From the NCBI RefSeq assembly GCF_900105175.1, contig NZ_LT629771.1, positions 6,468,622-6,532,621 on the forward strand: a DNA stretch of 64,000 nucleotides, given 5' to 3'. The position numbers and the translations under genes were made by a program. A model generated the notes under the pieces. The model made no database searches and was not told where the DNA came from. It was given only the letters and a program-made list of their open reading frames with translations. This DNA is from Jiangella sp. DSM 45060. GTDB lineage: Bacteria > Actinomycetota > Actinomycetes > Jiangellales > Jiangellaceae. Shown one piece after another: positions 16,285-25,563 of this stretch; the stretch's first letter is position 1; every line of letters starts with the position of its first letter.

Positions 16285-17651
16285 GGGTTCATCCGCCCGT
16301 AGCCGAGCACCGGGCCGCTCGGCCCGACGCTGAACGTGCCGGACGAGCGCTGGACGGCGTCGTTCTCGTTGCCGCCGATGGTGACCAGCGTGCGGCTGGC
16401 TTCGTCGACCTCGACCACGATGCTCACGTGTCCGGAGTAGATCATGACGTCGCCGGGGCGCGGCGGCTTCGTGGGGCCGGCGCTGCCGACGGGGATGAAC
16501 TCCTGGCCCTGCCCGCCGGACTCGAACCACGCCTTCATGCCGATGACGGCCGGGATCTGCCACTGATGTCGCCAGAAGTACATCTGGGTGCCGGCTTCGG
16601 GCTGGAACGGGATGCCGGCCTCGAGGTAGACCCAGCTGACGAAGTCGGCGCACCACTGCTCGCAGCCGCTGGCGATGTAGGTGTCGGTGATGGTCGGACC
16701 GCAGTTGCTGCCCCGCGGCTGTTCGACGATGCCCTTGGCGTACTCCTGCTCCGCGATGCGCACGACGCCGTCGAGGCCGCCGCCGCTGATGCCGCCGCAG
16801 CCGGCCCAGCCGCCGCCCTCGCCCTGCTCGCCGTCGCCGCCCTCGCCGATGCCCATGCCGCTCGGCGGCGGATAGGTGGCGTACTGGCCGTAGTCGCCGG
16901 TGCCGCCCTGGGTGAAGTTGGACGTGATGAGCGCGTGCACGTTCTCGACGTAGCGTCTGGTCTCGTCGTTGTTCCAGTTGCCCGCCGGTCCGGCGTTGTA
17001 ACTGGCGGCCGAGTAGACGAAGGTGCCCGGATCCCAGCGGGCGGCGTCGCCCAGCGGCGTCTCGGCGGTGACGCTGCCGTAGACGCCGTCGGCATGCGTG
17101 AAGAGGTTCGCCGCGGTGAAGACGGCGTCGCCGGGATCCATGTAGTCGGGTGGACCGCCGCCGGCGCTGTACTTGTACGCGTCCCAGGTGCCGGCGCCGA
17201 GGTTGAACTGCATGGGGCCGAAGCAGCAGCCGGAACTCGGCCAGTCGGTGTCGAGATCTTTCCAGGTGTTGCCGTTCTCGGTGAGGTAGATGGCCGCGAG
17301 ATACGCGGGGTCGATGCTGAACTCGTCGCCGGCGGAGGTGAAGATCTCGGCCCACGGCTCGGGAACGTTGGCCAGCGTGGCGCCGCCGGTGCAGACGTCG
17401 CCGCCGGGGGTCATGGTGCACTCGGCCAGCGGCGCGCGGTCGGTGATCTCGCACCAGAGCGCCATGACCGTGGCGACCGGGACGAACGCCAGCGACGACG
17501 CACCGACGACGCCGAACACCGTCAGTAGCGCGATGCCGAGGATCCACTTGCGGACCCGGCCGGAGCCCTTGCCACCCGGTGTGCGCGCCGGCTTCGTCTT
17601 GGTGCGCCTGGCGACGACGGCTCCGCCGGCGGCGACCGAACCCTGTGCCAT
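16281..17651 (-). CDS. membrane-anchored cell-wall hydrolase: lytic transglycosylase plus CHAP domain (VirB1-like)
   Basis: The 456-residue protein has a basic N-terminus, a membrane helix at about residues 36-60, then an SLT-type transglycosylase domain (about 85-240): the glutamate lies in AAIYLTENGNTW, with FGPMQFN and SYNAGPAGNW following. After a Gly-rich linker comes a CHAP amidase domain with catalytic Cys in EQWCADFVSW and His in SGHVSIV. Two-domain hydrolases of this type open peptidoglycan for conjugation channels in Gram-positives. ATG 17651 is preceded by GGAGGG. It heads a two-gene unit with its own copy of the shared promoter. Confidence 0.85.
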   Translation of the reverse strand: MAQGSVAAGGAVVARRTKTKPARTPGGKGSGRVRKWILGIALLTVFGVVGASSLAFVPVATVMALWCEITDRAPLAECTMTPGGDVCTGGATLANVPEPWAEIFTSAGDEFSIDPAYLAAIYLTENGNTWKDLDTDWPSSGCCFGPMQFNLGAGTWDAYKYSAGGGPPDYMDPGDAVFTAANLFTHADGVYGSVTAETPLGDAARWDPGTFVYSAASYNAGPAGNWNNDETRRYVENVHALITSNFTQGGTGDYGQYATYPPPSGMGIGEGGDGEQGEGGGWAGCGGISGGGLDGVVRIAEQEYAKGIVEQPRGSNCGPTITDTYIASGCEQWCADFVSWVYLEAGIPFQPEAGTQMYFWRHQWQIPAVIGMKAWFESGGQGQEFIPVGSAGPTKPPRPGDVMIYSGHVSIVVEVDEASRTLVTIGGNENDAVQRSSGTFSVGPSGPVLGYGRMNP

Positions 17652-17702
17652 ACCCCGCCCTCCATCCGGGCGTCCACCACGGCGGCTGGTAGCGGACGTC
17701 TG

Positions 17703-17732
17703 TGTAGGTCGGTGGAGGGGTGGTTCTGTGAC
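17703..17732 (-). promoter_or_regulatory. shared-motif promoter (copy 5), wall-hydrolase operon
   Basis: Read on the minus strand: GTCACAGA (17732-17725), 16 bases, CCTACA (17708-17703), 52 nt before the ATG at 17651. Confidence 0.65.
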
Positions 17733-17748
17733 AGGTCGCGCGGACGGA

Positions 17749-18144
17749 TCAGGCGCGCGGCCGCACGCGCCAGCCGTCGTCGACGGGGACGAGCTCGGCC
17801 GTGAGGTCGGTGGCGCGCGGGGATCCGGCCACCCGGCGGCTGCCGCGGCGGCAACGTGACGGCGCCCGGGCCGGTGCAGGCGCCGTCGCCCGCCCGGACC
17901 TCCGCCGTCCGCGGCCGCCCACCGGCGACCACGCACCGCACCACGACGTGCGCCGCCGCCAGCTCGGCAGCACGCAGGACACCGTCGAGGCGAGGACGAG
18001 GTCGAACCGGCTGCCGTCGAACTCGTCGGGAGACGTGACGGAGCCGGCCGGACCCGCGCCGATCTCGAGCACCCGCTGCCACGGCTGCAGGTCGGCCCAC
18101 CGCGCCATGGTGCGGACGTGGAGGTCTGGGCCGAGGTGGGGCAC
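17749..18144 (-). pseudogene. frameshifted remnant, methyltransferase-like start
   Basis: The minus strand shows protein-like pieces in two frames. The first piece (from 18144) contains ARWADLQPWQRVLEIGAG, resembling the SAM-binding start of a methyltransferase, and SRFDLVLAS. A middle piece in another frame contains LRAAELAAAHVVVRCVVAGG. A last piece, back in the first frame, reads TDLTAELVPVDDGWRV before the stop at 17749. No single frame gives a convincing protein, so one or more genes have been truncated and frameshifted here. The exact parent family is not clear. Confidence 0.35.
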
Positions 18145-18156
18145 AGTGCGACCGGC

Positions 18157-18735
18157 TCAGAGCTCGAGGGCGACGGCTTCGGGAAAAGTGAGCGCCGCTT
18201 CGTCGAACAGGGCGAGTGCACTGGCCAGGCCGGCGTTGACGGCGCGGTCGAGCTGCTCGTGGGTGACCACCGGGCCGAAGTCGACGGTCAGCTCGCCGTA
18301 CAGGCCGACCGAGTCGTCGTCGAGCGACCGGACGAACGCCTTGGGCCACGCGCGTTCGGCGTTCCACTCGTTCGCGAACACCGCGGCCTGGGGGTAGAGC
18401 TCGGCCGGCAGCGCCCGCTCCCACTGGCCGTAGACCTGGAAGACCGGCGCCTCGCCGTCGTCGGCCAGCAGGAAGAAGTAGAAGTAGCCGTTCTCCCACA
18501 CGCCGCCGACCGCGTCGTCGCCGTCGACGAAGTACTTCGCCTCGAGATCGTCGAGGACCGCCGTGACCGCGCTCAACGTCAGCGGGACCAGGTGCGCCGG
18601 CGCGCCGGCACGGGCGGGCACGACGGTGCCGCGAACGGCCGCCGGCGCCGACGCGCCCAGCGTCTGCTGCGGGCCGGGCATGGCCCTCAGACGGTCGAGC
18701 TGACTGCGCGGCCCGTGCCCGTTGGTGTCGTTCAT
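18157..18735 (-). CDS. YbjN-domain protein (type III secretion chaperone-like fold)
   Basis: The 192-residue protein has a disordered 45-residue N-terminus and a YbjN-type domain (about 55-185): DDLEAKYFVDGDDAVGGVWE, YFYFFLLADD, QVYGQWERALP and WNAERAWPKAFV are typical of actinobacterial YbjN proteins, whose fold resembles secretion chaperones. It has no signal peptide. ATG 18735 is preceded by GAGAGGA. The gene has its own copy of the shared promoter, overlapped by an inverted repeat, and is divergent from an unknown gene. A chaperone or regulatory role in the secretion system is an inference from fold and regulon membership. Confidence 0.75.
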   Translation of the reverse strand: MNDTNGHGPRSQLDRLRAMPGPQQTLGASAPAAVRGTVVPARAGAPAHLVPLTLSAVTAVLDDLEAKYFVDGDDAVGGVWENGYFYFFLLADDGEAPVFQVYGQWERALPAELYPQAAVFANEWNAERAWPKAFVRSLDDDSVGLYGELTVDFGPVVTHEQLDRAVNAGLASALALFDEAALTFPEAVALEL

Positions 18736-18766
18736 GCCCGTGGTCCTCTCCGATCGCGGCTACCCA

Positions 18767-18796
18767 CGTAGGTGCGTGAACGCGACCCGCTGTGAC
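18767..18796 (-). promoter_or_regulatory. shared-motif promoter (copy 6), YbjN gene
   Basis: Read on the minus strand: GTCACAGC (18796-18789), 16 bases, CCTACG (18772-18767), 32 nt before the ATG at 18735. Confidence 0.65.
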
Positions 18797-18806
18797 ACCG
18801 GGTCGC
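18782..18806. promoter_or_regulatory. inverted repeat over the YbjN promoter, possible operator
   Basis: GCGACCCG (18782-18789) and CGGGTCGC (18799-18806) form a perfect 8-bp inverted repeat around the GTCAC -35 element, between the divergent genes at 18735 and 18845. A dimeric regulator could bind here; a short hairpin is the alternative. Confidence 0.35.
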
Positions 18807-18844
18807 TACAGTGAAGCCACTCACCACGCCCCGCCGAGGACGCG

Positions 18845-19705
18845 ATGCCCGACGATCTCAGCCCCGCCGCCCGCGACCTCTCTCGCCGCGCACGCAGCGA
18901 GGTCGACCTCGACGCCGGCCCGTCCGCGTCCACGCTCGACGGCTCCTTCGACGGCTCGGCCGACCGCCCGTGGCACAGCTGGGAACGCATCCCGGCCGAG
19001 GTCAGCGTCGTGCTCCAGCACCACGGCTGCGTTCCCGGAGAGCCGTTCGCCGCGGGCGCCGCCGCGCCGCGCACCCGCCGCCGGGGCGACGACGTCTTCC
19101 AGCGGGCGAACGCCTGGGCCGTCGACCCGACCCGGCTCGTCCTCATCGAGGCGATCCGCGGGCTGGAGGCCCTCGACGGCAACCGCTTCCGGCCGAACAC
19201 CCCCTGGCGCCTGGGCGTCAGCACGCACCCGTTCGTCGGCGAGGTCAGGCAGCGCTCCGGCACGGTGCCGGTGGACGACACCGCGGCCGGCGGCGGTGGT
19301 CCGGACGACGCGTCCGGCGGGCCGGAGATCATCGAGCTGCTGCCCGCGCCGGTGCGCCGCCAGCTCCTCACCACCGTCCCGGAGGCGGAGCTGGCCGAGG
19401 AATACCTCTACCAGGGCAGCCGCAAGGGCATCCCCCAGCTGCACGAGGCCGGGCTGCTCCGCGCCGCCGGCGACACGATGATCGCGCTGCGCGCCGTCCG
19501 CACCATCAAGGTGCCGCGCCGCATGACGGCGGACGAGGCCGAGGTGGCGCTCGCGGCGGCGCCCTGGCACGTCCAGACGCTGACGGCGCGGCTCGGCGCC
19601 GTCGAGCACACCGAGCTGACCAGCTTCGAACAGGACAACGCGCTGGCCGGTAACGAGCCGCCGCAGCTCTCCGGTGGCGACGCCGGCCGCCGCGCGCTCA
19701 CCTGA
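18845..19705 (+). CDS. hypothetical protein
   Basis: The 286-residue product is not recognised. It is soluble, with no signal peptide or membrane helix. The middle contains IPAEVSVVLQHHGCVPGEPF and ALDGNRFRPNTPWRLGV, the second half PEIIELLPAPVRRQLLTTV and ELAEEYLYQGSRKGIPQLHE, ending in a polar tail. ATG 18845 follows GAGGACGCG. It is the only plus-strand gene inside the minus-strand secretion cluster, divergent from the YbjN gene and convergent with the J-domain gene, and lacks an obvious copy of the shared promoter. Confidence 0.65.
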   Translation: MPDDLSPAARDLSRRARSEVDLDAGPSASTLDGSFDGSADRPWHSWERIPAEVSVVLQHHGCVPGEPFAAGAAAPRTRRRGDDVFQRANAWAVDPTRLVLIEAIRGLEALDGNRFRPNTPWRLGVSTHPFVGEVRQRSGTVPVDDTAAGGGGPDDASGGPEIIELLPAPVRRQLLTTVPEAELAEEYLYQGSRKGIPQLHEAGLLRAAGDTMIALRAVRTIKVPRRMTADEAEVALAAAPWHVQTLTARLGAVEHTELTSFEQDNALAGNEPPQLSGGDAGRRALT

Positions 19706-19718
19706 CGAGGTCGGTCGC

Positions 19719-20528
19719 TCAGGTCGCCTGGTCGAGGCGGAACCGGGCCGACTGCCACAGCGGCACCGCCGTCATCGCGGCCGCGTAGACGATCCAGACG
19801 ACGGCCACGCCGGCGAACGCCAGCCGCTCCCAGGTCTCGGCCAACCCCCAGTACGCCAGCGGCCAGCCGAGGACCACCAGCACGAGCACGCAGACATGCA
19901 GCAGCGTCACGGGCAGCCACAACAGCCCGAGGAAGCCGAAGACCGCCGCAACGGCGTAGACGACGACCACGATCGTCAGCACCGCCCGGTGGTCGAGGAG
20001 GGAGCCGAGCACGTCGGCGCCCGCGGCCGTCGGCCTGACCCACCCCGGCAGCAGGAACAGCACGGCGGTCAGCAGGACGAACAGCGCGGCGGTGACCCAG
20101 CCACCCCAGCGGACGGCCGCCAGCCCTCGAGGTGTGCGCACCCAGCGCTCGCTCCAGGTCGGAGCGTGCTCGGCGTGGTCGCTCGCGGTCTCCGACGCCC
20201 GGCCGGCGCGGCCCGGTTCCGCCGTGCCGCCGGCCTCCCACCGGACCTCGTCACCCCACGACGGCTCCGGCGCGGGGGCGGTGTCGGGCCCCGGATCGCC
20301 CGGGCCCGGACGCCCCGGACGCGGACGCCCCGCGCCGGCGTCGTAGGCGGCCCGGGCCTGCGGGTCGGACAGCGTCCGGTAGGCGTCGGTGACCAGCCGG
20401 AACATACCCGCGGTGCCGCCGGCGTCGGGGTGGGCGCTGCGGACGGCGCGGTGGTAGGCGGCCTTGATCTCCGCCGCCGTCGCCGTGGGACGGACGTCGA
20501 GGATCTCGTAGTAGTCGACGTCGGTCAT
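19719..20528 (-). CDS. J-domain (DnaJ-like) membrane protein
   Basis: The 269-residue protein begins with a J domain (residues about 3-65: DYYEILDVRPTATAAEIKAA, HPD at about residues 34-36, DAYRTLSDPQARAAYDAG), followed by a Pro/Gly-rich linker and four hydrophobic segments in the C-terminal half (from WVTAALFVLLTAVLFLLPG to YAAAMTAVPLW). J domains stimulate Hsp70, so a membrane-tethered DnaK recruiter is likely. I chose the ATG that gives the usual family start; in-frame GTGs at 20534 and 20537 are alternatives, the latter 10 nt after GGAGG. It lies downstream of the tra operon on the same strand. Confidence 0.8.
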   Translation of the reverse strand: MTDVDYYEILDVRPTATAAEIKAAYHRAVRSAHPDAGGTAGMFRLVTDAYRTLSDPQARAAYDAGAGRPRPGRPGPGDPGPDTAPAPEPSWGDEVRWEAGGTAEPGRAGRASETASDHAEHAPTWSERWVRTPRGLAAVRWGGWVTAALFVLLTAVLFLLPGWVRPTAAGADVLGSLLDHRAVLTIVVVVYAVAAVFGFLGLLWLPVTLLHVCVLVLVVLGWPLAYWGLAETWERLAFAGVAVVWIVYAAAMTAVPLWQSARFRLDQAT

Positions 20529-20622
20529 CGACACCACCCACCCCCAGCCTCCGTCGGGTCAGGGCGAGCGTAGGCAGGCACGATCATCGCGCGCAATCGG
20601 GTCACGGGATCGCCCGCGGCCG

Positions 20623-22950
20623 TCACGACCGGCCACGTCGCCGGCTCTCCCATTCCTGACGGGCGAAGTCGCGGCTGCGCTGCCGCTCGGCCGCCTCCGC
20701 CGCGGCCTGCGTGCGATGCCGTCGCTTGGTGAGCTCGGCCTGCGCCCGCGCCGACTGGTACCGGTCGTCGGCGCTGCGGTACGCCCGCTGGGCCTCCTCG
20801 GCCCGCATGCGCCGCTCGTAGTTGCGTTTGACCTGGCCGGCCCGGGCGTCCTCGGCGGCGTGGAAGGCGCGGTTGGACATCTCCGCGGTGCCGAACCGGC
20901 CGCCGGCCATGCGCGCCATGCCGTCGGCCATGCCGCTGCGGGTCTGGTGGGCCAGCGTCCGCAGGCCGTCGACCGGCAGGTGCCCGGCCCGCCCGGCCGC
21001 GGCGACCCGGCCCCGGTAGCTGTTGCGCAGGCCGGCCGTGCCGCGACCGGTCCAGGCGGCGAACTGCTCCATGCGGCCGCGCGAGCGCGTCGCCGTGCGG
21101 GACAGCTCGACACCGAGGCGGGTGCGGCGCGCGGCGGCGATGCCGGACTGGGCGACGCTGCGGCTGCTCTCGCCGAGCGCGATGGCGCCGCGCCTGGCCA
21201 GGCCCCCGGCACCGCGCGCCGCACCGCGGACCGCGGTGGACTTCGCCGCCACGGCGCCACCCTTGACGGCGAGCGAGCCGCCGCCGGTGGCCCAGGCGAG
21301 ACCGGCGGTGCCGACCAGGCCACTGGTGCGGCGGATGACGCCCTGCAGGCGGCCCTGACCACCACCCGCCGGCCGCAGACCCACGTTGCGGGCGGCGTCG
21401 CCCACCGCGTTCAAGCCGTTCAGACGGCGCATGGCGCCGCCCGGGCCGCCGGCGGGCATGAGCGACGAGCCGCCGCCGAACCCACCGCCACCTCCGCCAC
21501 CGCCGGAGTTGAACTTCGACGCCATGGCGGCGGCGACGCGGTCCTTGGTCTCGTGGACGGCGCCGCGGCCACGCCAGAAGAGGACGATGCCGGCGATCAG
21601 CAGCAGGTCGATGAGCAGGAACTTCCCGATCTCGGCCCAGCGGACGGAGCGGTCGTCGGGGTTGCCGGTGGGTGCTCGGCCCGCCGCCATGATGTCCGTG
21701 ACGACGTGGAGGAACACGCCGAGGAAGACGATGCAGAACATCAGCATGAGAACGGTGGCGAACAGCTGGCCGATGTTGCGCCACAGCACGGATCTGGCGC
21801 CGCCGGGGAGGATCGCCAGCAACAGCGTGATCAGCAGCTTGATGCACTGGACGAGGGCCGAGAGGCCGGCGATGAACACGACGCCGGCGATGATGAGGAT
21901 CAGCACGGCCAGGATGGTCACCGCGGGCTGAATGGCGAACTGCGCCATCCAGCTGTCCGGCCGGGCCATCTTGGCGAAGGTGTCGACCTCGTCGTTGAGG
22001 CAGCTGCCCACCACCTTCCAGACCTCGGGGTCGTAGTCGACGGGCTCGTCGCCGGTGCCGCCCCACCAGGTGCCGGGATCGGTCAGCTCGGAGCCGGTGT
22101 CGACGCCGTCGGCGGCGGACCCGCGTCCGGCGAGGTCGCGGTCCTCGAGGTGGCCGCGGAGGTCGTCCTTCGACGAGCTGTTGCCGGCATGGGACAGCGC
22201 GACGACGTAGGCCTCTTCGCAGTCGCCGTCGAGGATGTAGCCGAAGTTGACCAGCATGGCCGGGTGGTAGAGGAACGTGTTGAGGATGCTCTCGCCCGGG
22301 CTGACCCGCTGGTTCTCGGGATTCGTGAGGTCGTCGAGGTACTCGTCGTCGTTGACGATCTGGCCGACGAGGTACTGCGAGGTGTCGCGGGCGTCGTAGA
22401 GCAGGCCCTCCTGGCTGTCGTTGTCGCCGACCAGCCAGCTGATGGGGTTGATCGGCGCCAGGTTGTTGTCGGGATGCTGGCTGTCGTAGCTGATGGCCGC
22501 CACCGCGTAGTTCGCGATGATCAGCGACAACAGGAGTTGGACGAGGCCCTTGCCCCACATGCCTCTGGCCATCCAGAGCATGCAGATGAACGCCGTGATC
22601 GTCAGCATCGCGACGTACATGTTGAGGTTCGACAGCATGCCGGCGATGGAGTCCTGGAAGTCGCCGGCGATGCCGGTGAACCAGTCGAGCCACGTCATGC
22701 CGAGCACGAAGTCGGTGACCCACGCCAGCGCGATGACCTGGAACTGGTAGATCGCCCAGGTGATCGTCATGAGCACCTTGAAGATCAGGTGGAACGGGTC
22801 GGTGATGCCGCCGGCCAGCGACAGTTGCACGTGAAACGCCGACAGCTCGCAGTTGCCCGTCGGGTTGATGAACTGGTCGCCCAGGCCGTTGCCGCCGGGG
22901 ACCTGGCAGGCCTCGGCGGCGATGCTGACGGCGCCGGCGACGACGCTCAT
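20623..22950 (-). CDS. VirB6/TrbL-like polytopic channel protein of the type IV secretion system
   Basis: The 775-residue protein has an N-terminal hydrophobic set (about residues 40-180: IFKVLMTITWAIYQFQVIAL, YVAMLTITAFICMLWMARG, LVQLLLSLIIANYAV), a large extracytoplasmic loop (about 185-320) with several cysteines, and a second set of helices (about 335-490: TILAVLILIIAGVVFIAGL, LFATVLMLMFCIVFLGVFL, FLLIDLLLIAGIVLFWRG). A Gly-rich hinge is followed by a long basic Arg/Ala tail (about 510-775), probably cytoplasmic. This is the plan of actinobacterial VirB6-like conjugation proteins. Its ATG overlaps the VirB4-like stop (ATGA). Confidence 0.75.
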   Translation of the reverse strand: MSVVAGAVSIAAEACQVPGGNGLGDQFINPTGNCELSAFHVQLSLAGGITDPFHLIFKVLMTITWAIYQFQVIALAWVTDFVLGMTWLDWFTGIAGDFQDSIAGMLSNLNMYVAMLTITAFICMLWMARGMWGKGLVQLLLSLIIANYAVAAISYDSQHPDNNLAPINPISWLVGDNDSQEGLLYDARDTSQYLVGQIVNDDEYLDDLTNPENQRVSPGESILNTFLYHPAMLVNFGYILDGDCEEAYVVALSHAGNSSSKDDLRGHLEDRDLAGRGSAADGVDTGSELTDPGTWWGGTGDEPVDYDPEVWKVVGSCLNDEVDTFAKMARPDSWMAQFAIQPAVTILAVLILIIAGVVFIAGLSALVQCIKLLITLLLAILPGGARSVLWRNIGQLFATVLMLMFCIVFLGVFLHVVTDIMAAGRAPTGNPDDRSVRWAEIGKFLLIDLLLIAGIVLFWRGRGAVHETKDRVAAAMASKFNSGGGGGGGGFGGGSSLMPAGGPGGAMRRLNGLNAVGDAARNVGLRPAGGGQGRLQGVIRRTSGLVGTAGLAWATGGGSLAVKGGAVAAKSTAVRGAARGAGGLARRGAIALGESSRSVAQSGIAAARRTRLGVELSRTATRSRGRMEQFAAWTGRGTAGLRNSYRGRVAAAGRAGHLPVDGLRTLAHQTRSGMADGMARMAGGRFGTAEMSNRAFHAAEDARAGQVKRNYERRMRAEEAQRAYRSADDRYQSARAQAELTKRRHRTQAAAEAAERQRSRDFARQEWESRRRGRS

Positions 22951-25563
22951 GCGGGCCTCGAACCGACGGCGCGGCCGGCCTCCAGCTCGGGCGGTGCGTC
23001 GCCGGGCTCGAGCTCGCCGGCGTGGGACGCCCGTCCGCCCAGCGCACCGCCGGGACGGTGGCCGCCGATCAGCACCTCGGGCGGCGATGTCTTCATCGCC
23101 TCGAACCGCTCGGGGCGTGACGGCGGCATGACCTTGATGCGGGCGACGTTGCCCAGGGCGTCGCGCATGAGCGCCTCGCCGCGGCGCATCTCGGGGACGC
23201 CGTCGGGGCCGACCGGGCTGGTGTGCTCGGTGATCAGCGCGACCAGCGATTCGTCGTCGGGGTCGAGGTCGAGCCACTTGAGGCCGCGCTTGGCCAGCGT
23301 CTTGTCGCGGTGACGCATGAGGATGCGGGTGGGGATGAGGCCGCGCAGGGTGGCGTCGCCGAAGTCGCTCTCGGGGTCGTGGCTGCCCAGGGCGACCGCG
23401 GCCTGGTGCTTGCGGCCGTCGCGGACGAAGACGGTGATCTCGCGTTCGCCCTCGGGCGACGCGGTGACGTGGTGCGCTTCGTCGACGATGAACAGCGCCA
23501 GTTCGGAGCGGTCGCCGAAGCAGACCTGCCGGCCCATGCTGGCCATCAGCGCGTACATGGCCCGGCCGAAGATCTTCTCCAGCTTCAGCTGCTCGAACAG
23601 GTGCGCGTGCTGCAGTTCGTCGCGGTCGGGCAACTCCAGCGTGCGGGTCCAGAACACGATGGCGCGGTCGCTGAGCTCGACCGGCGGCAGCGAGGTGTCG
23701 AAGATGACCCGGCCGAACTCCTTGCGGGCGAACACGTTCATCAGCCGGCCCAGCTCGTAGGCGCCGTCGAGCGTGCAGCTCTCGAGCAGGTGCTTGGTGA
23801 GGTCGCCGAGGCCGCGGACTCCGTGGCGGGCGAGGTAGCCGACCTCCAGTACCTCGGACAGCAGGACGCCGCGCTCTGACGTCGGCGACACGTTGAGCAG
23901 CGGGGTGAGGAACGACTGCGCGACTCGCGACCCGGTGTGGCGGTCGAACACGCGGAGGGGGTCCATGCTCATGGTGGGGTCGACGACGGAGACGACGGTG
24001 GGCGTGGTGAGCGCGCGGGCCATCGTCACCCACTCGCCGGACTCCGTGCGGTCGAGCGCGATGAACCGGCCGCCGCGGTCGACGGTGTCGGCGGCGATCT
24101 TCTTCAGCGCGACGGACTTGCCGGCGCCCAGCTCACCGGCGATGGCCAGCGAGCCGGAGACGTCGAGCCTCGTGGTGGCGCCGGCGGGGTCGTGGTGGAC
24201 GACGCCGGTCTGGCCGGTGGAGATGTTCAGGCCGAGCAGGCTGCCCTTGCTGTCGCCGACGTCGCAGGTGACCACCGGGACCGACGCGGAGAAGGAGTGC
24301 GACGTGGTGATCTGCCCGAACTCGCGGACCGACTTGGACAGCGGGGCGCCGGGCAGCATGGCCCACCAGAGGTCCTCCTGGTTGCCCAGCGGGTGAGTGA
24401 GCTTGAACCCGGAGGCGCCGTAGAACGCCTGCAGCTCCTTGGCCTGCTCCATGACCTGTTCGCCGGTGCGCCCGGCGACGCAGAAGATGACCGTGGCCTC
24501 GACCTCGACCTCGAGGTCGTCGGCGGACAGCAGCGCCTCGTACTCGGCGAGGTCGCGCGCGGACCGTTCGATGGCGTGCATGCCGGTGGCGAGCTGGCCC
24601 TCCTGCTGGAGGAACTGGTCGTTGAGGTTGGCGACGGCGCGCCGGTTGCGCGCGATGACCTCTTCGCGCGTGCGGGTGTGCAGCCGCACCGCCCAGTCGA
24701 CGTCGAGGCCGGCGTCGTCGACGCGGCCGAGGTACTCGCCGCCGGGGAAGACCATGCCGTCGGCGGGGTGTCGGCCAGCGCCAGCAGCCCCTGGTACGAG
24801 ACGGCATCGGGGTGGTCGGGCTGGGTGATCTTGACGAACTTGCGGCGCAGCGGGTTCCAGCTCTTGAGCTGACGGCGGTCGAGCTCGGACTGGCCGCCCT
24901 CGTCGATCAGCGCGTCGGGCCAGAGCACGCCGTGACGGGGCACGACGGCGGCCTCGTGGTCGGCCCGCGTCTCGGGGAGGTCCATGTCGGCGAACAGCCC
25001 GCGCTGCAGCGTGTGCTGGTAGAGCCAGACCAGCTGGGCGACGGTGGCCGGGCGCGGCCGGAACACGGCGGGGATGCCGAGTTCGACCTTGCGGGCCTGT
25101 TCCGTGCGCACCTTCAGCTCGGCCGGCGAGATGCCGTGCCGCGGCAGCGCCAGCTGATCGCGGAAGTCGTCGACGGCGGCCCGGAAGGACTCGTTGAGGT
25201 TGCCGAACCGGCCGCCGTTGCGCAGCGGGACGCTCAGCCAGAACGTCCGCTGGCCCAGCGCGAGGTCGTCGAGGGTGTCGAGGGTGGCCTCGCACTCGGC
25301 CGCCCACTCGGGGCAGTGCTCCAGCGGGATGCCGTTGATCATGCGCTCGACGATGGCCGCGGGGTCGAGCGCCGCGCAGGCGCCCACCAGCAGCGCCTCG
25401 CCCGGCAGCGCCCGCAGCAACGCCTGGTGCGCCGCCCGCACGCCGTGTTTGTCCTTGTCGGGACGGAAGCCGTACGGCAGCGCCTGCAGACGCCACGTCG
25501 CCCACACCGTGCCGCCCCCGACCAGAGCAGATGGCCGGCCATGGCCCGCGCCGGACTACGCAT
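22947..25563 (-). pseudogene. VirB4-like (SCO6880-family) secretion ATPase with two frameshifts
   Basis: The coding sequence runs through three frames. From ATG 25563 it reads MRSPARAMAGHLLWSG; after about 25,515 it continues one frame over as TVWATWRLQALPYGFRPDKD; after about 24,763 it shifts again to DGMVFPGGEYLGRVDD. Adding one G at each point (in GGGGGCGG and CCCCGCCG) gives 873 codons, an unbroken protein. The C-terminal part has Walker A GELGAGKS and Walker B LALFIVDEAHH, with GSHDPESDF and ILMRHRDKTLAKRG after it, as in VirB4/SCO6880 ATPases that power type IV secretion. Start and stop overlap both neighbours. Either the ATPase is broken or two bases were lost in sequencing; without repair, the longest intact part starts near 24,750. 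Confidence 0.75.

Larger units (their letters stand above)
17652..18156. other. intergenic region holding a promoter and a degraded gene
   Basis: No intact gene. It holds the promoter of the wall hydrolase (17703-17732) and a minus-strand remnant, described separately. Confidence 0.5.

Noticed and set aside
20569..20598. CCTACG on the minus strand upstream of the J-domain gene, at the right place for a regulon -10.
   Set aside because: The base pattern 16 nt upstream is GATTGCGC, not GTCACNNN, so the -35 element is missing.
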